64,000 nt of DNA from Coenobita brevimanus (GCA_032717465.1 CM064690.1:11626093-11690092), one strand, 5' to 3'; shown: positions 10,951-22,154, counted from the first letter of the stretch. Made by a program: numbers and translations. Notes: generated by a model from the sequence alone, not told the origin.

Positions 10951-11742
10951 TTATAGCCTCAGTCTGTGCTGCCAGGATACAGCACCCTCTACATTAAAAT
11001 ACTGCATGTACTGGTCCCGCACGGTTATGCCGTCGATCGTGGAATTCTGCTGTCCACTCTCTAGACGTAGTAGCTGGGGATGAACTGTGCAAGCGCCTGG
11101 GGTACTGTTTTCATTTAAAACACCCTGAGAACACAGATGATGAGTAATAGGGTCTGTCTGAAGGTAACTATGGAGTGCTGTGCAGGCTAAAACAATCTGT
11201 TCTACCTTTTTTGGTTCCAGATGTATAGGTTTCTTAAATACCTGAAACCTGTTTGCAAGTATTCCAAACGCGTTTTCAACAGTTCGTCGAGCCTTTGACA
11301 GTCGGTAGGAGAATATGCGTTGTCCTAGGTCTTGGTTTCGATAGGGGAAAGGTTTCATGTTATGACGCTTTAATGGAAATGCATCATCTGCTACAAACAC
11401 ATATGGCAATCTCCTAGAACTACCGGGAAGCACCTCATCATTTGGCAAACCCGCGGTTCCATTCTGAACTTGCTGACAGAGCGAAGTATTGTCCCACACC
11501 TCACCGTCTGCTACTCTTCCTTTGGTCCCTACGTCCACATATATGAACTTTGCATTGGCATCGGAAACGGCCAATAATATGATGCTGTGGGATCCTTTAT
11601 AGTTGAAGTAGTAGGAACCACTAGCAGGTGGAGTGCTGATCAGAATGTGTTTCCCGTCTATGGCTCCAATACAGTTTGGAAAGTTCCATTTCTTTGAAAA
11701 CCCTTCTGCTATACCCCTCCACTCCTCTGGGGTTTTGGGCGT
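10951..11742 (-). CDS. PIF/Harbinger transposase, exon 2 (DDE catalytic part)
   Basis: On the minus strand this exon runs from 11742 to a stop at 10951-10953 and gives 263 residues. It follows a good acceptor (ttatttacag, ending at 11743) and joins exon 1 in phase 0 to give '...QYLQ|TPKTPEEW'. The catalytic acids of a PIF/Harbinger transposase (DDE_Tnp_4 type) are visible: Asp in 'CIGAIDGKH', Asp in 'YVFVADDAFPL' and Glu in 'RRTVENAFGILANRF'. The frame has no stop or shift. Together the two exons give 413 residues, a normal length for the family, so the transposase may still be intact. A possible AATAAA lies just downstream (10934-10929). Confidence 0.88.
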   Translation of the reverse strand, partial: TPKTPEEWRGIAEGFSKKWNFPNCIGAIDGKHILISTPPASGSYYFNYKGSHSIILLAVSDANAKFIYVDVGTKGRVADGEVWDNTSLCQQVQNGTAGLPNDEVLPGSSRRLPYVFVADDAFPLKRHNMKPFPYRNQDLGQRIFSYRLSKARRTVENAFGILANRFQVFKKPIHLEPKKVEQIVLACTALHSYLQTDPITHHLCSQGVLNENSTPGACTVHPQLLRLESGQQNSTIDGITVRDQYMQYFNVEGAVSWQHRLRL

Positions 11743-11857
11743 CTGTAAATAAATAAGACCGCTGTTAGTAGACATGCACTAACCTTCGTAGAGGTAACAG
11801 CTATTTGTTCCCATTATAACCTATATAATTCAAAAGTCCATCACTCCCACGCCCTTT

Positions 11858-11862
<5 letters not shown>

Positions 11863-11907
<45 letters not shown>
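11863..11907. repeat. (CT)n microsatellite
   Basis: About 22 CT units inside the introns of both interleaved Harbinger genes. Confidence 0.95.
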
Positions 11908-11910
<3 letters not shown>

Positions 11911-12095
11911 CTACTCCTTATTTAGTGATTGGTAACGTTTTATCTTAAACATCCTGTAATACGAAAAAGGTGGGATGGCGGCGACCTCCAACTACCCGTA
12001 CATTTGCACCAATATTTTTATTCTTCATCTGTGTCCATTATTTACATGATTTTGTCCCAGCATTAACAGAACCATATTCAATTGCTGGTTTACAG

Positions 12096-12482
12096 ATTTT
12101 CGATGATCCTTTATTACGACGACCTGACGATACTCCATCAGCCCCTATAACAACTCCGTCTGATGCTCCCGTGGCAGGTAGTTCTCGTGCCAGTGTACGA
12201 TCTCCAGAGGCTGGACCCACCTTTGACCACCAAAAGAGAAGAGCACCCAAAAGGCCTTGTGTGAGTACCGCGAGACATGACGTCCTTCAAGAGGCCCTCC
12301 ACCAACTAAGGACATTATCTGGAGCTGAGGATGATAATGCAAGTGATTTTGGTAATGTTGTTGCCAACGATCTCCGGCAAATGAATGATGAAAATAGAAT
12401 CCACGCGCAGAAGTTGATATCTGACCTTCTCTGTCTAGGGAAATTAGGCAGGCTTTCCTCAGCAACTAAGATTGTTGAATAA
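12096..12482 (+). CDS. MADF protein of the Harbinger element, exon 2
   Basis: The exon follows the acceptor 'ctggtttacag' (ends 12095) and begins 'IFDDPLLRRPDD', in phase with the exon 1 end at 10333. It encodes a low-complexity Pro/Ser/Thr linker, a basic patch ('HQKRRAPKRP') and a C-terminal segment ('RIHAQKLISDLL') resembling a BESS-type protein-interaction motif. It ends with TAA at 12480-12482. A polyadenylation signal AATAAA is at 12633-12638. The exon lies inside the transposase intron on the opposite strand. Confidence 0.7.
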   Translation: MFDDPLLRRPDDTPSAPITTPSDAPVAGSSRASVRSPEAGPTFDHQKRRAPKRPCVSTARHDVLQEALHQLRTLSGAEDDNASDFGNVVANDLRQMNDENRIHAQKLISDLLCLGKLGRLSSATKIVE

Positions 12483-12632
12483 TGATTAACTATGGATAAG
12501 CTATTTAGGATATTATGCATACCCTAGTGGATTTTGTATAAAGGGATAAGGAAATTGGTTTGGGCACTTTGTTCCATATGTGTATGTTAGTTATTAAGAT
12601 AGTCCATGTACATTACTGTTTGACATAATTGA

Positions 12633-12638
12633 AATAAA
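12633..12638 (+). promoter_or_regulatory. Polyadenylation signal of the MADF gene
   Basis: AATAAA about 150 bases after the MADF stop codon on the same strand, within the transposase intron. Confidence 0.5.
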
Positions 12639-12867
12639 GTTGGCACAATACATCAGTTATGTTCTCCATTCCACATAATAAAGATGTTATAATTTATTTA
12701 ACACAGTGGCATGATATTGCACAGTAGGTAAACAATATAGCTTTCATAAGGGGTAGATGGGTGTCGAAATGAGCGAGACATCCTGCCTACTGGTCTACTG
12801 GCAGAGCCCGAGTTGCCGTATTGGGACTGACATACGGTATCTGTATCTATACGTCTGTGTCTGGCGA

Positions 12868-12869
<2 letters not shown>

Positions 12870-12952
<83 letters not shown>
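12870..12952. repeat. (CT)n(AT)n compound microsatellite
   Basis: About 25 CT units followed by about 16 AT units. Confidence 0.95.
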
Positions 12953-12957
<5 letters not shown>

Positions 12958-13071
12958 GTGATCAAATTGAAAATATGTCCGAAGCCTCACCACATGATTC
13001 GATAAAGAGAACTGATACCACCACTATATAAATCACCATACAGTATTATCTTTCAGACAAAACAAGTTTAC

Positions 13072-13521
13072 CTGCAAGTATTGATCCTTGAGTATATCAT
13101 AGATGGCTTGGCATGTCTCGGGTATAATGGCAGACAAACTCTGTTTTGATATTCTTGTTCTATATTGGAGTGATGTGTAGGAGCTTCCGCTTGAGAGAAA
13201 AAGGAGTGTCGCCTCTACACGCGCTTCTGGAGAAATACTGTCCCTCATCAGTGTGTCCTGCTTGGCTATAAATGGTTTTAATTTCTCTACAAGATCGTAA
13301 AATGAGTTTGGGTCCATTCGCATGTAGTTTGTGAAGTCTGATTCGTACCCTTCTTGTAGTTCATTTAGTATCGTTACATGGCTTCCCATTGCACTTCTTT
13401 TCTGTAACCACTCCTTGCACCATTCCCTTTTTCGCACGTCCTTGTTCTCGTACAGTGTAGCAATTATAATGCTGCATAGTGCAATTTTCTTTCTTTTGTA
13501 TCTATTCTTTCTGCCCACCAT
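13072..13521 (-). CDS. PIF/Harbinger transposase, exon 1
   Basis: Minus strand, from a likely start at 13521 (MVGRKNRYKRKK, basic N-terminus) to a consensus donor (cag|GTAAAC) at 13071. It makes 150 complete codons (phase 0). The upstream frame stays open to 13749, but those residues look untranslated. The region contains the helix-turn-helix-like N-terminal part of the family ('DPNSFYDLVEKLKPFI', 'ARVEATLLFLSSGSSYTSLQYRTRISKQSLSAII'). The intron 13071-11743 contains MADF exon 2 on the other strand. Confidence 0.85.
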
Positions 13522-13967
13522 ACTAATAATACTGTCATTAACCACACGGAACTCTGCCAAGAACAACCTCACTCTCAGGGCCAGAGTGCAACTGAACCAC
13601 GAACCTGTGTGTGATCTCAGTTTACAACTTGGCCCGCCAGTCTTTGCCCAGTTAACGTGTAGAGCTTGAGGGCGACAGCTACATCTGGTAGCACTGTTTG
13701 TTGCCAGACCCACTGCCCGTGATGTTCTCGCTTCTGACGTCATCAGCACTCATTCCCTCTACCCATCGGTGTCTGGTAACACTGTTTGCCCGTCGGGCAC
13801 TGTCTGACCGTGTGTACGCACCCTAAGTGATATTTACATTCACCTGAAACTACGTAATTTTTTATGTATTGTCGAGATTTCCTACCAATCATTTCATAGC
13901 ATATAAATTAGCAGCTGTCACCCTATTGACATTGTCAACCCTTGGCTGCCCATATACGCCACATCAT

Positions 13968-16211
13968 TCAGTTCCTTGTTGTCCTCTGAGGTGAAACCAC
14001 ATTGCACTCGCGCCCCACCATTACCACCGCTTCTGCGCCCATTGCAAAGGGCTCTATGACCTCTACCCCTAGAAAAACTCGTGTGGGAAGCAGTAAAGGA
14101 CTAAGTGACTCAGCAGTGGAACGTGCACTGGCAGAATTATCTATGATAATGATGGATAGTGACTTTGATCCTTCGGGTGAATCATGTGATGAGCCTGGGG
14201 AGGAAATCGTGACATAAACTTCAAGTACGAGTGCTTCAGTGTCTGAAGTTATCCCCAGCTCCAAGGGAAAGGAGCCCTTAGTGCAGCAAGGGAAGGAATT
14301 TGGGAAGGGCGTGAAGAGGAGGTGGGTTAGCCCCGGAACAATGGCTCCACGTGACCCAGCCCACCATGAGTCCTGAGGTGAATCACCTCCCCGCTCTCCC
14401 AGCCCCACTTCAATAATTTCTTCTTCCTCTTCAGCGGAATTTTCTCCTGAGTCTTCGTCATCGGAGTCTCCACCAGCACCTATAGTGAAGGCAGGCCATA
14501 GGGGAAGAGGTAAATCCCTGACTTGTAAAACTGGAGTATCAACTAGAGTAAGGGGTGCTAGTGTTACTCGGCAACCTAGGGTCAGTCAGAGTGACCTTGA
14601 AACAGCCCAGTCTGCCTCACAGCCACCCTCCACCCTCACCCACCCTACACCGCCATGACAGGGAACCCTGGATGCCTTCGTGTGGATGGAAGGTTCCGAT
14701 TTCATCCCTGAACAACTCCATTTTGACGAGAGTTCTTCAGGGATACAGCCTACCTTCACTCTTGATGAGGATGCTGAGTGTGTGTGGACTTCATTTTGGC
14801 CTTCCTTGATGATGAAGTCATGCAGCACATATGTGATGAGACAAACAGGTACGAGTCACAACGTGCTGCAAGTGGTGCAGGTGCAGCGAAAATGCAACAG
14901 TGGTCCGTGCTTGGAGTGCAGGAGCTGTATGTGTTCTTCGCCCTCAAGCTTCTCATGCCACATTCAAAGAAGCATGAGTTGGAAGATTACTAGTCCATGA
15001 ACCCCTTACTACCCTCACCCACCTTCAATAAGTACATGGCCAGAGATCGCTTCTGGAACATCATGGGAAACCTGAACTTCACCAACAACAATGTACCTTC
15101 CCAGACTGACCCACTCCGGAATATCCGGGAGATTCTGAGCAGAATGAAGGATAAATTTATGTCATTCTTCCACCCATTTCAGAAGGTTGTCATAGACGAA
15201 TCCTTGGTTTTGTTCAGAGGACGTCTTAGATTTGTACAGTACATTCCAAGCAAACGTCATCGCTTTGGAATCAAGTTCTTTGTACTGTGCGACTGTAAGA
15301 CAGGGTGCATCCTTGACTTTGTCATCTATTCAGCCAGCATCGATCTGGATAAAACACACCCCCTTGGCTTCTCAGGCTGTGTAGTGAAAGTGCTGCTTGA
15401 AAGGTATTTTGGTGGGAATCATGTACTTAATACTGACAACTACTATACAGCACCGAAACTTGCTAAATACCTTTCAGAGCACGACATCGGCTCCTGCGGC
15501 ACTGTGAAGAGCAATCATGCCAACTTCCCGAAATTCCCCGAGGCAGGAAACTTGCAGCGAGGAGACGAGCACCTACTCAAGTCTGAGAAGATGCTGGCAA
15601 TATGGTGGCATGACAAGAGGGTCGTGCACATGCTCACCACCGTACACAAGGGGGAACTGAAAGACAGTGGGAAGGTCGACCGTACGACAGGTGAACCTGT
15701 GAGGAAACCTGATGCTGTCACAGACTATAATATCAACATGCGGCTGGTGGACAAGTCCGACACGATGATTGGAGAGATCGACTGCCTCAGGAAGAATACT
15801 AGGAGGTACAGGAAAGTTTTTTTGCATCTCATTGACACGACGATGCTGAACACCTTCATCCTGTACAAGATGAAGGTAAAGCCACCCAAGTCCTTCTCCC
15901 TGAGGTCGTTTGCCAGGACTTGTATTCAGCAGCTGCTTGAGAGATATGGTAGGGTGACAGCAGCAGCTCCAAGGCGCCATTCTGTTAGACTTGCTGACAG
16001 ACTTGAGCAGAGGGCATACATGGATTGGCACAGACTGGTGCAAATGCCTGCCACAACGAAGAGGAAGGCTGCAATTCACAGGTGCCAGGTGTGTGCACAT
16101 ACCACCAGACACACACCTGATCACAAACGCACCTCTTGGCAGTGCGCTGAGTGTCAGGTTCCCCTCTGCGTAATCTGCTTCTTTGATTACCACAGCGTGA
16201 AGCAGTTCTAA
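13968..16211 (+). pseudogene. piggyBac-type transposase, disrupted
   Basis: The main open part (14997-16211, 404 residues) is the piggyBac catalytic domain. The DDD residues are Asp in 'KVVIDESL' (about residue 67), Asp in 'LNTDNYY' (about 147) and Asp in 'MRLVDKSD' (about 252). A C-terminal cysteine-rich zinc-binding segment follows ('CQVC', 'CAEC', 'CVICFFDYH'). The same frame continues upstream but is broken by a TAG at 14991-14993 just before 'SMNPLL'. Further upstream, one extra TG in a short (TG)n near 14778-14784 shifts the frame, and the acidic N-terminal region (about 14002-14700) is split between frames. I found no clear TTAA-bounded termini. Such enzymes move DNA by cut-and-paste at TTAA; this copy cannot make a full-length protein. 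Confidence 0.85.
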
Positions 16212-16523
16212 AAGTGCAAGTGGAAAATTTAAATAATGTGTAAATAACGCGTAAATAATGTGTAAAAAATGTGTAAATAGCAAGTGAAAGCAATGGATGT
16301 AAATATGATTGAACAGTGTAATATAGTTTTATAAGTTAGTGTAAGTGACAGTGCATAACGTAGTATAAGTAAAATAGAATTGTAAATATTGAAAATACAA
16401 TAGGAAATGTAAACAGAAATGTAAATAATTAGTAATATAAGAATATGAGTACAAATACCTGAAGTTATGACTGAAAGTGAAACCTTGGCTATCTACGTAT
16501 TTTACTGAGAGAGAAAGTGAATG
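16212..16523. repeat. AT-rich 3' flank with short 'gtgtaaata' tandem repeats
   Basis: At 16227-16280 a 12-13 bp unit like 'aatgtgtaaata' is repeated about four times with changes. The rest is A-rich with no gene. Confidence 0.6.
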
Positions 16524-16531
16524 CCTAAAGT
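16524..16531. repeat. Left 8-bp target-site duplication of the MITE
   Basis: CCTAAAGT, matching CCTACAGT at 16791-16798 at 7 of 8 positions. Confidence 0.7.
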
Positions 16532-16790
16532 CAGGGCTGTTTCTAGCCTTTTGGGGGCCCTAGGCAGAATGCTGTTTGGGGGCCCCTATCTTATGAAACT
16601 ATGGGATGCCAGACGAAAAGGCGCGAACAAAAGTCAAGAGAGCCAAGAAATAGCCAAGCACCACAACCTCGAGTCACTTTACACATATTATAATTTCTTA
16701 AAAAGCTAATATTGGCAGCTTGGGGGCCCCCTAGTGGCATCGGGGGCCCTAGGCAACCGCACACTTCGCCTATAGCAAGAAACAGCCCTG
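16532..16790. mobile_element. hAT-like MITE, 259 bp
   Basis: The ends are inverted repeats: CAGGGCTGTTTCTAGC at the left, and a right end whose complement starts CAGGGCTGTTTCTTGC. An 8-bp near-perfect direct duplication flanks them. The interior is non-coding and has three 'GGGGGCCC(C)TA' G/C-rich motifs near the ends. A CAGGG terminus plus an 8-bp duplication is the hallmark of hAT-superfamily elements. No transposase is inside, so it is non-autonomous. Confidence 0.85.
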
Positions 16791-16798
16791 CCTACAGT
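16791..16798. repeat. Right 8-bp target-site duplication of the MITE
   Basis: CCTACAGT, one mismatch from the left copy. Confidence 0.7.
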
Positions 16799-17331
16799 GA
16801 CAATAAACTACAATTACTGAAGGAGACTTACGGATAAATACTGCAGATATATATACAGTAAGTGTTATAAAATAATAGGAATATAAAGTGTGAGTGTTTT
16901 TATGAATAATAAATGACAGAATACCAGCGGGGAATGAGGACGGGTTGGAAGCTCATACGCGCTCGTAATTTACATTGCTTTCACAGTGTTTTTTATTTTA
17001 GTATGGATTCCAAACTATTTGAAAATCATAGAATAGTGTTTCTAGTGATAATATCAGGTTGTGGTAATCATATTACGGGATGTCGGGAAGTGTAAAGTGG
17101 AGACTTAGTTACCCAACTTCAGAAGTCTCCACAAGGCCTACGGTTGTCGACGAATGGTCAACAACATCCCATGAGAAAGCTGAAGGTATGTGCCATATTC
17201 ATATATAATTATAATATTCTAGGTCTAATAACTGATTTTTGGTAAATATTTTTAAGAAGTCAGTTGGAGCGCGAATATCCCTGTGGGACGCGCAAGGAGC
17301 GCAAAAACATCCCTGCTGTATAGGGGCTAAA
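16799..17331. other. No gene seen
   Basis: AT-rich non-coding DNA between the MITE and a LINE. Nothing recognisable. Confidence 0.5.
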
Positions 17332-18060
17332 TATATCTGTGCTGTTTACTTATCCCCTAATTCTACTATGAAAAATTCTTTGACTATCTTACTTATATGA
17401 TGGAACACATTCTATCCATTGCTCCTTTCTCTGAAATCTCCATTCAAGGAGATTTCAATGTTCACCACCACCTTTGGCTCTCCTCTCCTTTCACTGATCC
17501 ACTTGGTGAACAAGCCTACATCTTTTCTATCCTTAATGACCTAGAGCAGTTTGCACAGCAACCTACCCGTATCCTTGACCGCCTTGGAGGGAGTTCCAAC
17601 ATACATGATCTCTTCCTTACAACTAATCCTTCTGCTTACACTGTTAATCTTTTCTCTCGGTTGAGCTCCTCCGACCACAACCTTATTACCTTAACCTCTC
17701 CTATCACTCCGGTACAGCCTGTGGACCCTCCAAAGAAACAGCGACTGTGGCACTTTGGAGCTGCAGATTGGGAGGCCCTCAAGCAGTATTTCTTTGATTT
17801 TCCCTGGAATGATTATTTCTTCCATGGCCGGGAGCCATCTAAGTGTGCCTTGCGCTTTACAGAGGTTATTCTGTCAGGCATGGAAGCATACATTCCTTTC
17901 TAATATCCTTTGACTAATGCAAGAAAGCCTTGGTTTAATCACACTTGTTCTAATGCTGTCTGCAACAAGGAGAGGGCCAATAAAAGGTACCAGTGCTAAC
18001 CCACCCCTGAATCACATTTTTTTTATGTTTCTGCCCAGAATCGTGCTAAGTCTGTTCTTC
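17332..18060 (+). mobile_element. Family-X LINE copy B, 5' segment (endonuclease region)
   Basis: It is closely similar to copy A from about 8205 to 8947 and covers the second half of the endonuclease ('GDFNVHH' and 'SSDHNLIT' are visible; uninterrupted frame 17397-17903). The endonuclease frame ends early at a TAA at 17901-17903. The copy is 5'-truncated at 17332. It stops at 18060, where a minus-strand LINE is inserted, and resumes at 19873. Confidence 0.85.
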
Positions 18061-18077
18061 TATCTATCTATCTATCT
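18059..18077. repeat. (TATC)n at the 3' end of an inserted LINE
   Basis: Read on the minus strand this is (GATA)n, the 3' tail of the family-Y LINE at 18078-19866. The same tail is seen at 33890-33904. Confidence 0.8.
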
Positions 18078-19866
18078 AGAGCCCGACCCCCTAATCCCGC
18101 AAAGGGTGGCTGCAGGCAAAACGCCTCCAAGTCACTCTGTCACCCACCATTTGACTACACGCCCCCCAACTTACTCCCCCCTCCCTCATGTACCTCTCAA
18201 CACCATCCCTCCACCTCATCCTCGGTCTTCTCCTCCCTCTTGCTCCCTCCACCTCACCTACATACACCCTCTTAGTCAGTCTTTCATTCTCCATTCTCTC
18301 CAAATGCCCAAACCACCTCAGTGTATTTTTTCTAATCTTCTCAACCACATCCACACCCACCCCACAATGTTCTTTCACTTCCTCATTCGTCAGCCTGTCC
18401 CTCCACGTCACTCCACATGCTCCTCTCAAGTAACTCATTTCCACTGCTCTCACTCTTGACTTATTAACCTCTTGCAAGGTCCATGCCTCGCTTCTTTACG
18501 TCACATCAGAGTAGTGATCACAATACCATCATGCAGTGACTTCTAAACTTCCATTCTCACCTCCCTATTTCTCATCACTGCTTTCAGTGAACCAACAACC
18601 TTCCTTCCCTGCTGTACCCTTTCAAGCACTTCATCCCCCAAAGTCCCATCCTTACTCATCACACTACCCAAGTACTTGAATGCACTCACATTCTGCATAT
18701 CCTCACCATCCTACCTCACTGTGCATTCTGTGACTTCATTCCTCTCAAACACCATAACTTTACTCTTGTTTACATTAACTTTCAAAAAGCACTTCCTACA
18801 CACTGTCCCAAAATCATTCACCAAACCTTGCAACTCCCATTCATCTTCATTCGACAATACTGTATCATCAGCAAACAACAACACCGGAAGCTTCCAAATC
18901 TCACCTCACTCATTAGAGCCACCCCCACATCCACTGCCCTACCTTGCACCTCCTTTACAACCCCATCCATGTACATATTAAACAGCCATAGAGACACCAA
19001 ACAACCCTGTTTCAGTCCCACTTTGAGATCAAAGAACTCACTCAGCTCACCATCCACTCGCACCGTAGCCCTAGCTCCTTCGTGCATACTCTTCACAGAA
19101 CTCAACAATTTCCCTTCCACTCTGTATATTTGTATTACCTTCCACATACCTTGTCTATCTATTCTGTCATAAGCTTTCTCCAAGTCCATGAAGGCAGCAT
19201 ACACTTTCTTTCCCTTCTCTAGATACTTCTCCACTAAACATCTTAGAACAAATAACTGATCTACACACCCTTTTCCCTTCCTAAATCCCCCTTGTTCTTC
19301 TCCAACTAGCTCCATTGTTATATGTTTAAACCTATCAATGAGTATTCTACCATATATTTTTCCAGTCACGCTAAGAAGGCAAATACCCCTATGGTTACCA
19401 CATACTTCTCTCTCCCCTTTTCATTTGTGTAATGGAACAATATACCTGATTTCCAGTCCTCCGGAACCCTTTCCTCTTCCCAAGCCAATCTACATAACCT
19501 CTATATCCACTCCACTACAGTCTCACCCCCATACCGCAGCATTTCACCACACACTCCATCAATTCCTGGGGCCTTTCCCATCTTGATATTTTTCATTGCT
19601 TCCACTACTTCCACTCTACTGATCTCTTCCTCGCTCCTCTCATCTCTTCATCTCCCAGCCATTCCCCAACCACTTACAGTCGCACTGCTGTCACTCTCTA
19701 CATTCAACAAATCCTCAAAGTGCTCCTTCCATCTCCTCAATTTCTCTCTCTTCTCCACCAACAATCTATTGTTCCTATCTTTCACTCCCCTACTATTACC
19801 CCTTTCATATTGCCTTACTTTCTTTACCTCCTTCCAGAACAATTTCTTACTCTCCCTCCATTTCAC
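18078..19866 (-). mobile_element. RTE-like LINE, family Y, inserted in LINE copy B
   Basis: Minus strand, 5' to 3': a pre-RT linker (19866-19648, 'WKEHFEDLLNVESD'), then the RT ('GFRKGKGCVDQL', 'AFMDLEKAYDRIDR', 'KQGCLVSLWLFNMYMDG'; 19369-18818), and a LLFADDTV catalytic box displaced into another frame near 18860-18880. The C-terminal 'RWFGHLERM' region follows (18477-18091), with a (GATA)n tail. Several frameshifts make it non-functional. The endonuclease is missing (5' truncation). It is the same family as 32640-33904 and 46819-48083. The RT motifs favour the RTE group, but the exact clade was not tested. Confidence 0.8.
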
Positions 19867-19872
19867 ACTCTG

Positions 19873-21335
19873 TGCTTACATCCTGCCTAGGTTTTTACCT
19901 TTCCTGCTTGCTGGAAGTTTGCTTTCATTCAGCCATTCCCAAAGAAGGGTGACCATTCCCAACCCTCTAACTATTGTCCAATTGCTTTAACATCCTGTGT
20001 CTCAAAAGTTTTTCAGTCTATTCTTAACAGAAAAAATTTAAAGCATCTTTCCTATCACAACCTTCTTTCTGATCGTCAGTATGGGTTCCGTCAAGGACGC
20101 TCCACTGGCGATCTTCTCACCTACCGTTCAGACTCCCGGTCATCCTCCTTTCAGGACTTTGGCGAAAGCTTTGCCATTGCACTTGACATCTCAAAGGCTT
20201 TCGATCAAGTCTGGCAAACTGCCTTCTTATGGTTTCTGTCCTTCTATCTGTGCCTTAATCTACAGCTTCCTTTCTGGTCATTCTATAGCCGCTGTTGTAA
20301 ACGGCCATCGTTCTTCTCCTAGACCTATTAACAGTGGTGTTCCTCAGGACTCTGTCCTATCACCAACTCTCTTCCTGTTATTCATCAATGTTCTTCTAAG
20401 CTGTACATCTAACCCTATCCACTCGTATGCTGATGATTCCATCCTTCACTTATCCATTAGGTTCCCGCAACATCCATCCCAGCAGTTACTTCAACAAACA
20501 AGGGATGAGGCTATGGCACTCCTGTCTGACTTTGCTTGTATCTCTGACTTGGGTAAAAATAATCTGGTTGTTTTTAATGCATCAAAGACTCAGTTTTTAC
20601 CCCCATCAACCCGACAGAATCTTCCACAGGAGTACCCACTAAAATTTAATAATATCCAGCATCATCCTTGAACATGTTTGGAGTTTCATTCACTCGGGAT
20701 TTATCTTGGAAAGATCATATTACACATCTGGTAAAATCTGCTTCCAAGAAATTAGGTGTGCTAAGCCAACTCTGTACCTTCTTTACCCCTGCACAGTTGT
20801 TGACTTTATACATGGGATTTATTTGCCCCTGTATGGAGTACAACTCTCATGTGTGGAGAGGCTCCCCACATACAGCTCTTCTTAGTAGGGTGGAATCAAA
20901 GGCTTTTCGTCTCATTAATCTGCTCCTCTTACTGGCTCCCTTCAGCCTCTGTCTCTTTGCCACACTGTTGCCTCTTTATCTCTTCTATCGCTACTTCAAT
21001 GGTCATTGCTCCTCTTAACTGTCTGCTTGCATCCCTCCTCTACAACATCTAGCAATAAACTCTCATCCCTTTTCTGTCCAACTCTCTAATGCAAGGGTTA
21101 ATCGTTACTCCCAATCCTTCATTTATGTAACAGGTCAACTTTGGAACTGTCTCCCTTTTTCTGTATTTCCTACTTCCTATGATCTTCAGTCTTTCAAACG
21201 CAGTATGTCCTGGCATCTGGAAATGAACAGATCTTGAATTTGGCTCTCTTTTGTATTTTTTTTTTTTTTTTTAGAAGGAACTCTTTTGTATGCTCGTAGC
21301 TTTTGTTTCCTTCTTCCTCGCATAAAAAAAAAAAA
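19873..21335 (+). mobile_element. Family-X LINE copy B, 3' segment (reverse transcriptase to A-tail)
   Basis: Reads on from copy B after the inserted LINE. RT blocks appear in order: 'PKKGD', '[14 protein letters not shown]', 'LDISKAFD', '[17 protein letters not shown]' and the catalytic YADD at 20426-20437. The thumb/C-terminal part follows ('WKDHITHLV', 'YNSHVWRGSPHTALLSRVESKAFRL'), and the copy ends CTTCCTCGCATA plus oligo(A). A deletion of about 17 bp near 20215, an early stop at about 20671 and other shifts break the frame. About 375 bases that copy A has between the two halves are missing. Everything right of 20330 is in the tandem duplication. Confidence 0.85.
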
Positions 21336-22154
21336 AGGCTCTGCATAGATTACGTGCAGAAATGGTATTAAGTAGGCATATCCAAAAATAAAATGTAAAG
21401 AAAGACTTGCTAAGAAACCTTAATTGACGAGAATACAGGTATTAGAAGACGACTCACTGCCTATTCTTTATAAGAAATCCTCACTAGGATAAATACAATC
21501 GCCAGGATGTAGTAGGAATGGAAAAAAAAAAAAAACGCCGACTGACTCAGATGATATAGAATAACCCACTCCGTATGGCAACACCACTTCCACCCGGCAG
21601 CCATTATGGATTCTGGTGCTGCCACACAATGTAAACAAGCTACATAGTTTTGAAAGTTATCAAGATATGTCAATGATTCTTAGACATACGAGAATGTTTA
21701 ATCCAGTACAAAAAGTCTTTCAACCAGGATTATCTTTAAAAATTTAAAAAAATAGAAAATAATAGGGATTAGTAGCATGTCTAGATATATATGGTACGCT
21801 TTCCGTCCACGTCCGAGTGATGCCAACCATTCTCTGATTTTGCCTACGTTTCTGTTTTACTCCACAGAGGCTAAGTTTTCTTTTGCTTATTGCTCCTTAC
21901 TATTCTCCTCTGTGTCATTTAAATTATTCAAATACCACCATGATCATCATAAAAAATACAAATTGGTTTTAACTACCCATATCAAACATAAATCACTAAG
22001 GCAGAGGTATTAGGGAACCTCCTTAACAAAATAGAATGCAGACCTAAGACTCCTACCGTATAATGCACTGTGATGAATAAAATCATTCGTTATCTGACAC
22101 TGAATACGGGAGGCCTGACCAATACTCTGCATATCCGAACTTACTCTAACTTTG
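21336..22154. other. No gene seen
   Basis: Non-coding, AT-rich; a poly(A) run lies at 21521-21534. Repeated with minor changes at 35526-36342. Confidence 0.5.

Larger units (their letters stand above)
9855..13823. mobile_element. PIF/Harbinger DNA transposon carrying transposase and MADF genes
   Basis: Both genes expected of a PIF/Harbinger element are present: a DDE transposase on the minus strand (13072-13521 and 10951-11742) and a MADF DNA-binding partner on the plus strand (9901-10333 and 12096-12482). The boundaries are approximate. The right limit is set near 'gtgtgtacgcaccctaa' at about 13807-13823. I could not find a matching inverted repeat on the left, which runs into low-complexity DNA and the assembly gap. 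The two genes are convergent and their exons alternate along the DNA. Confidence 0.8.
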
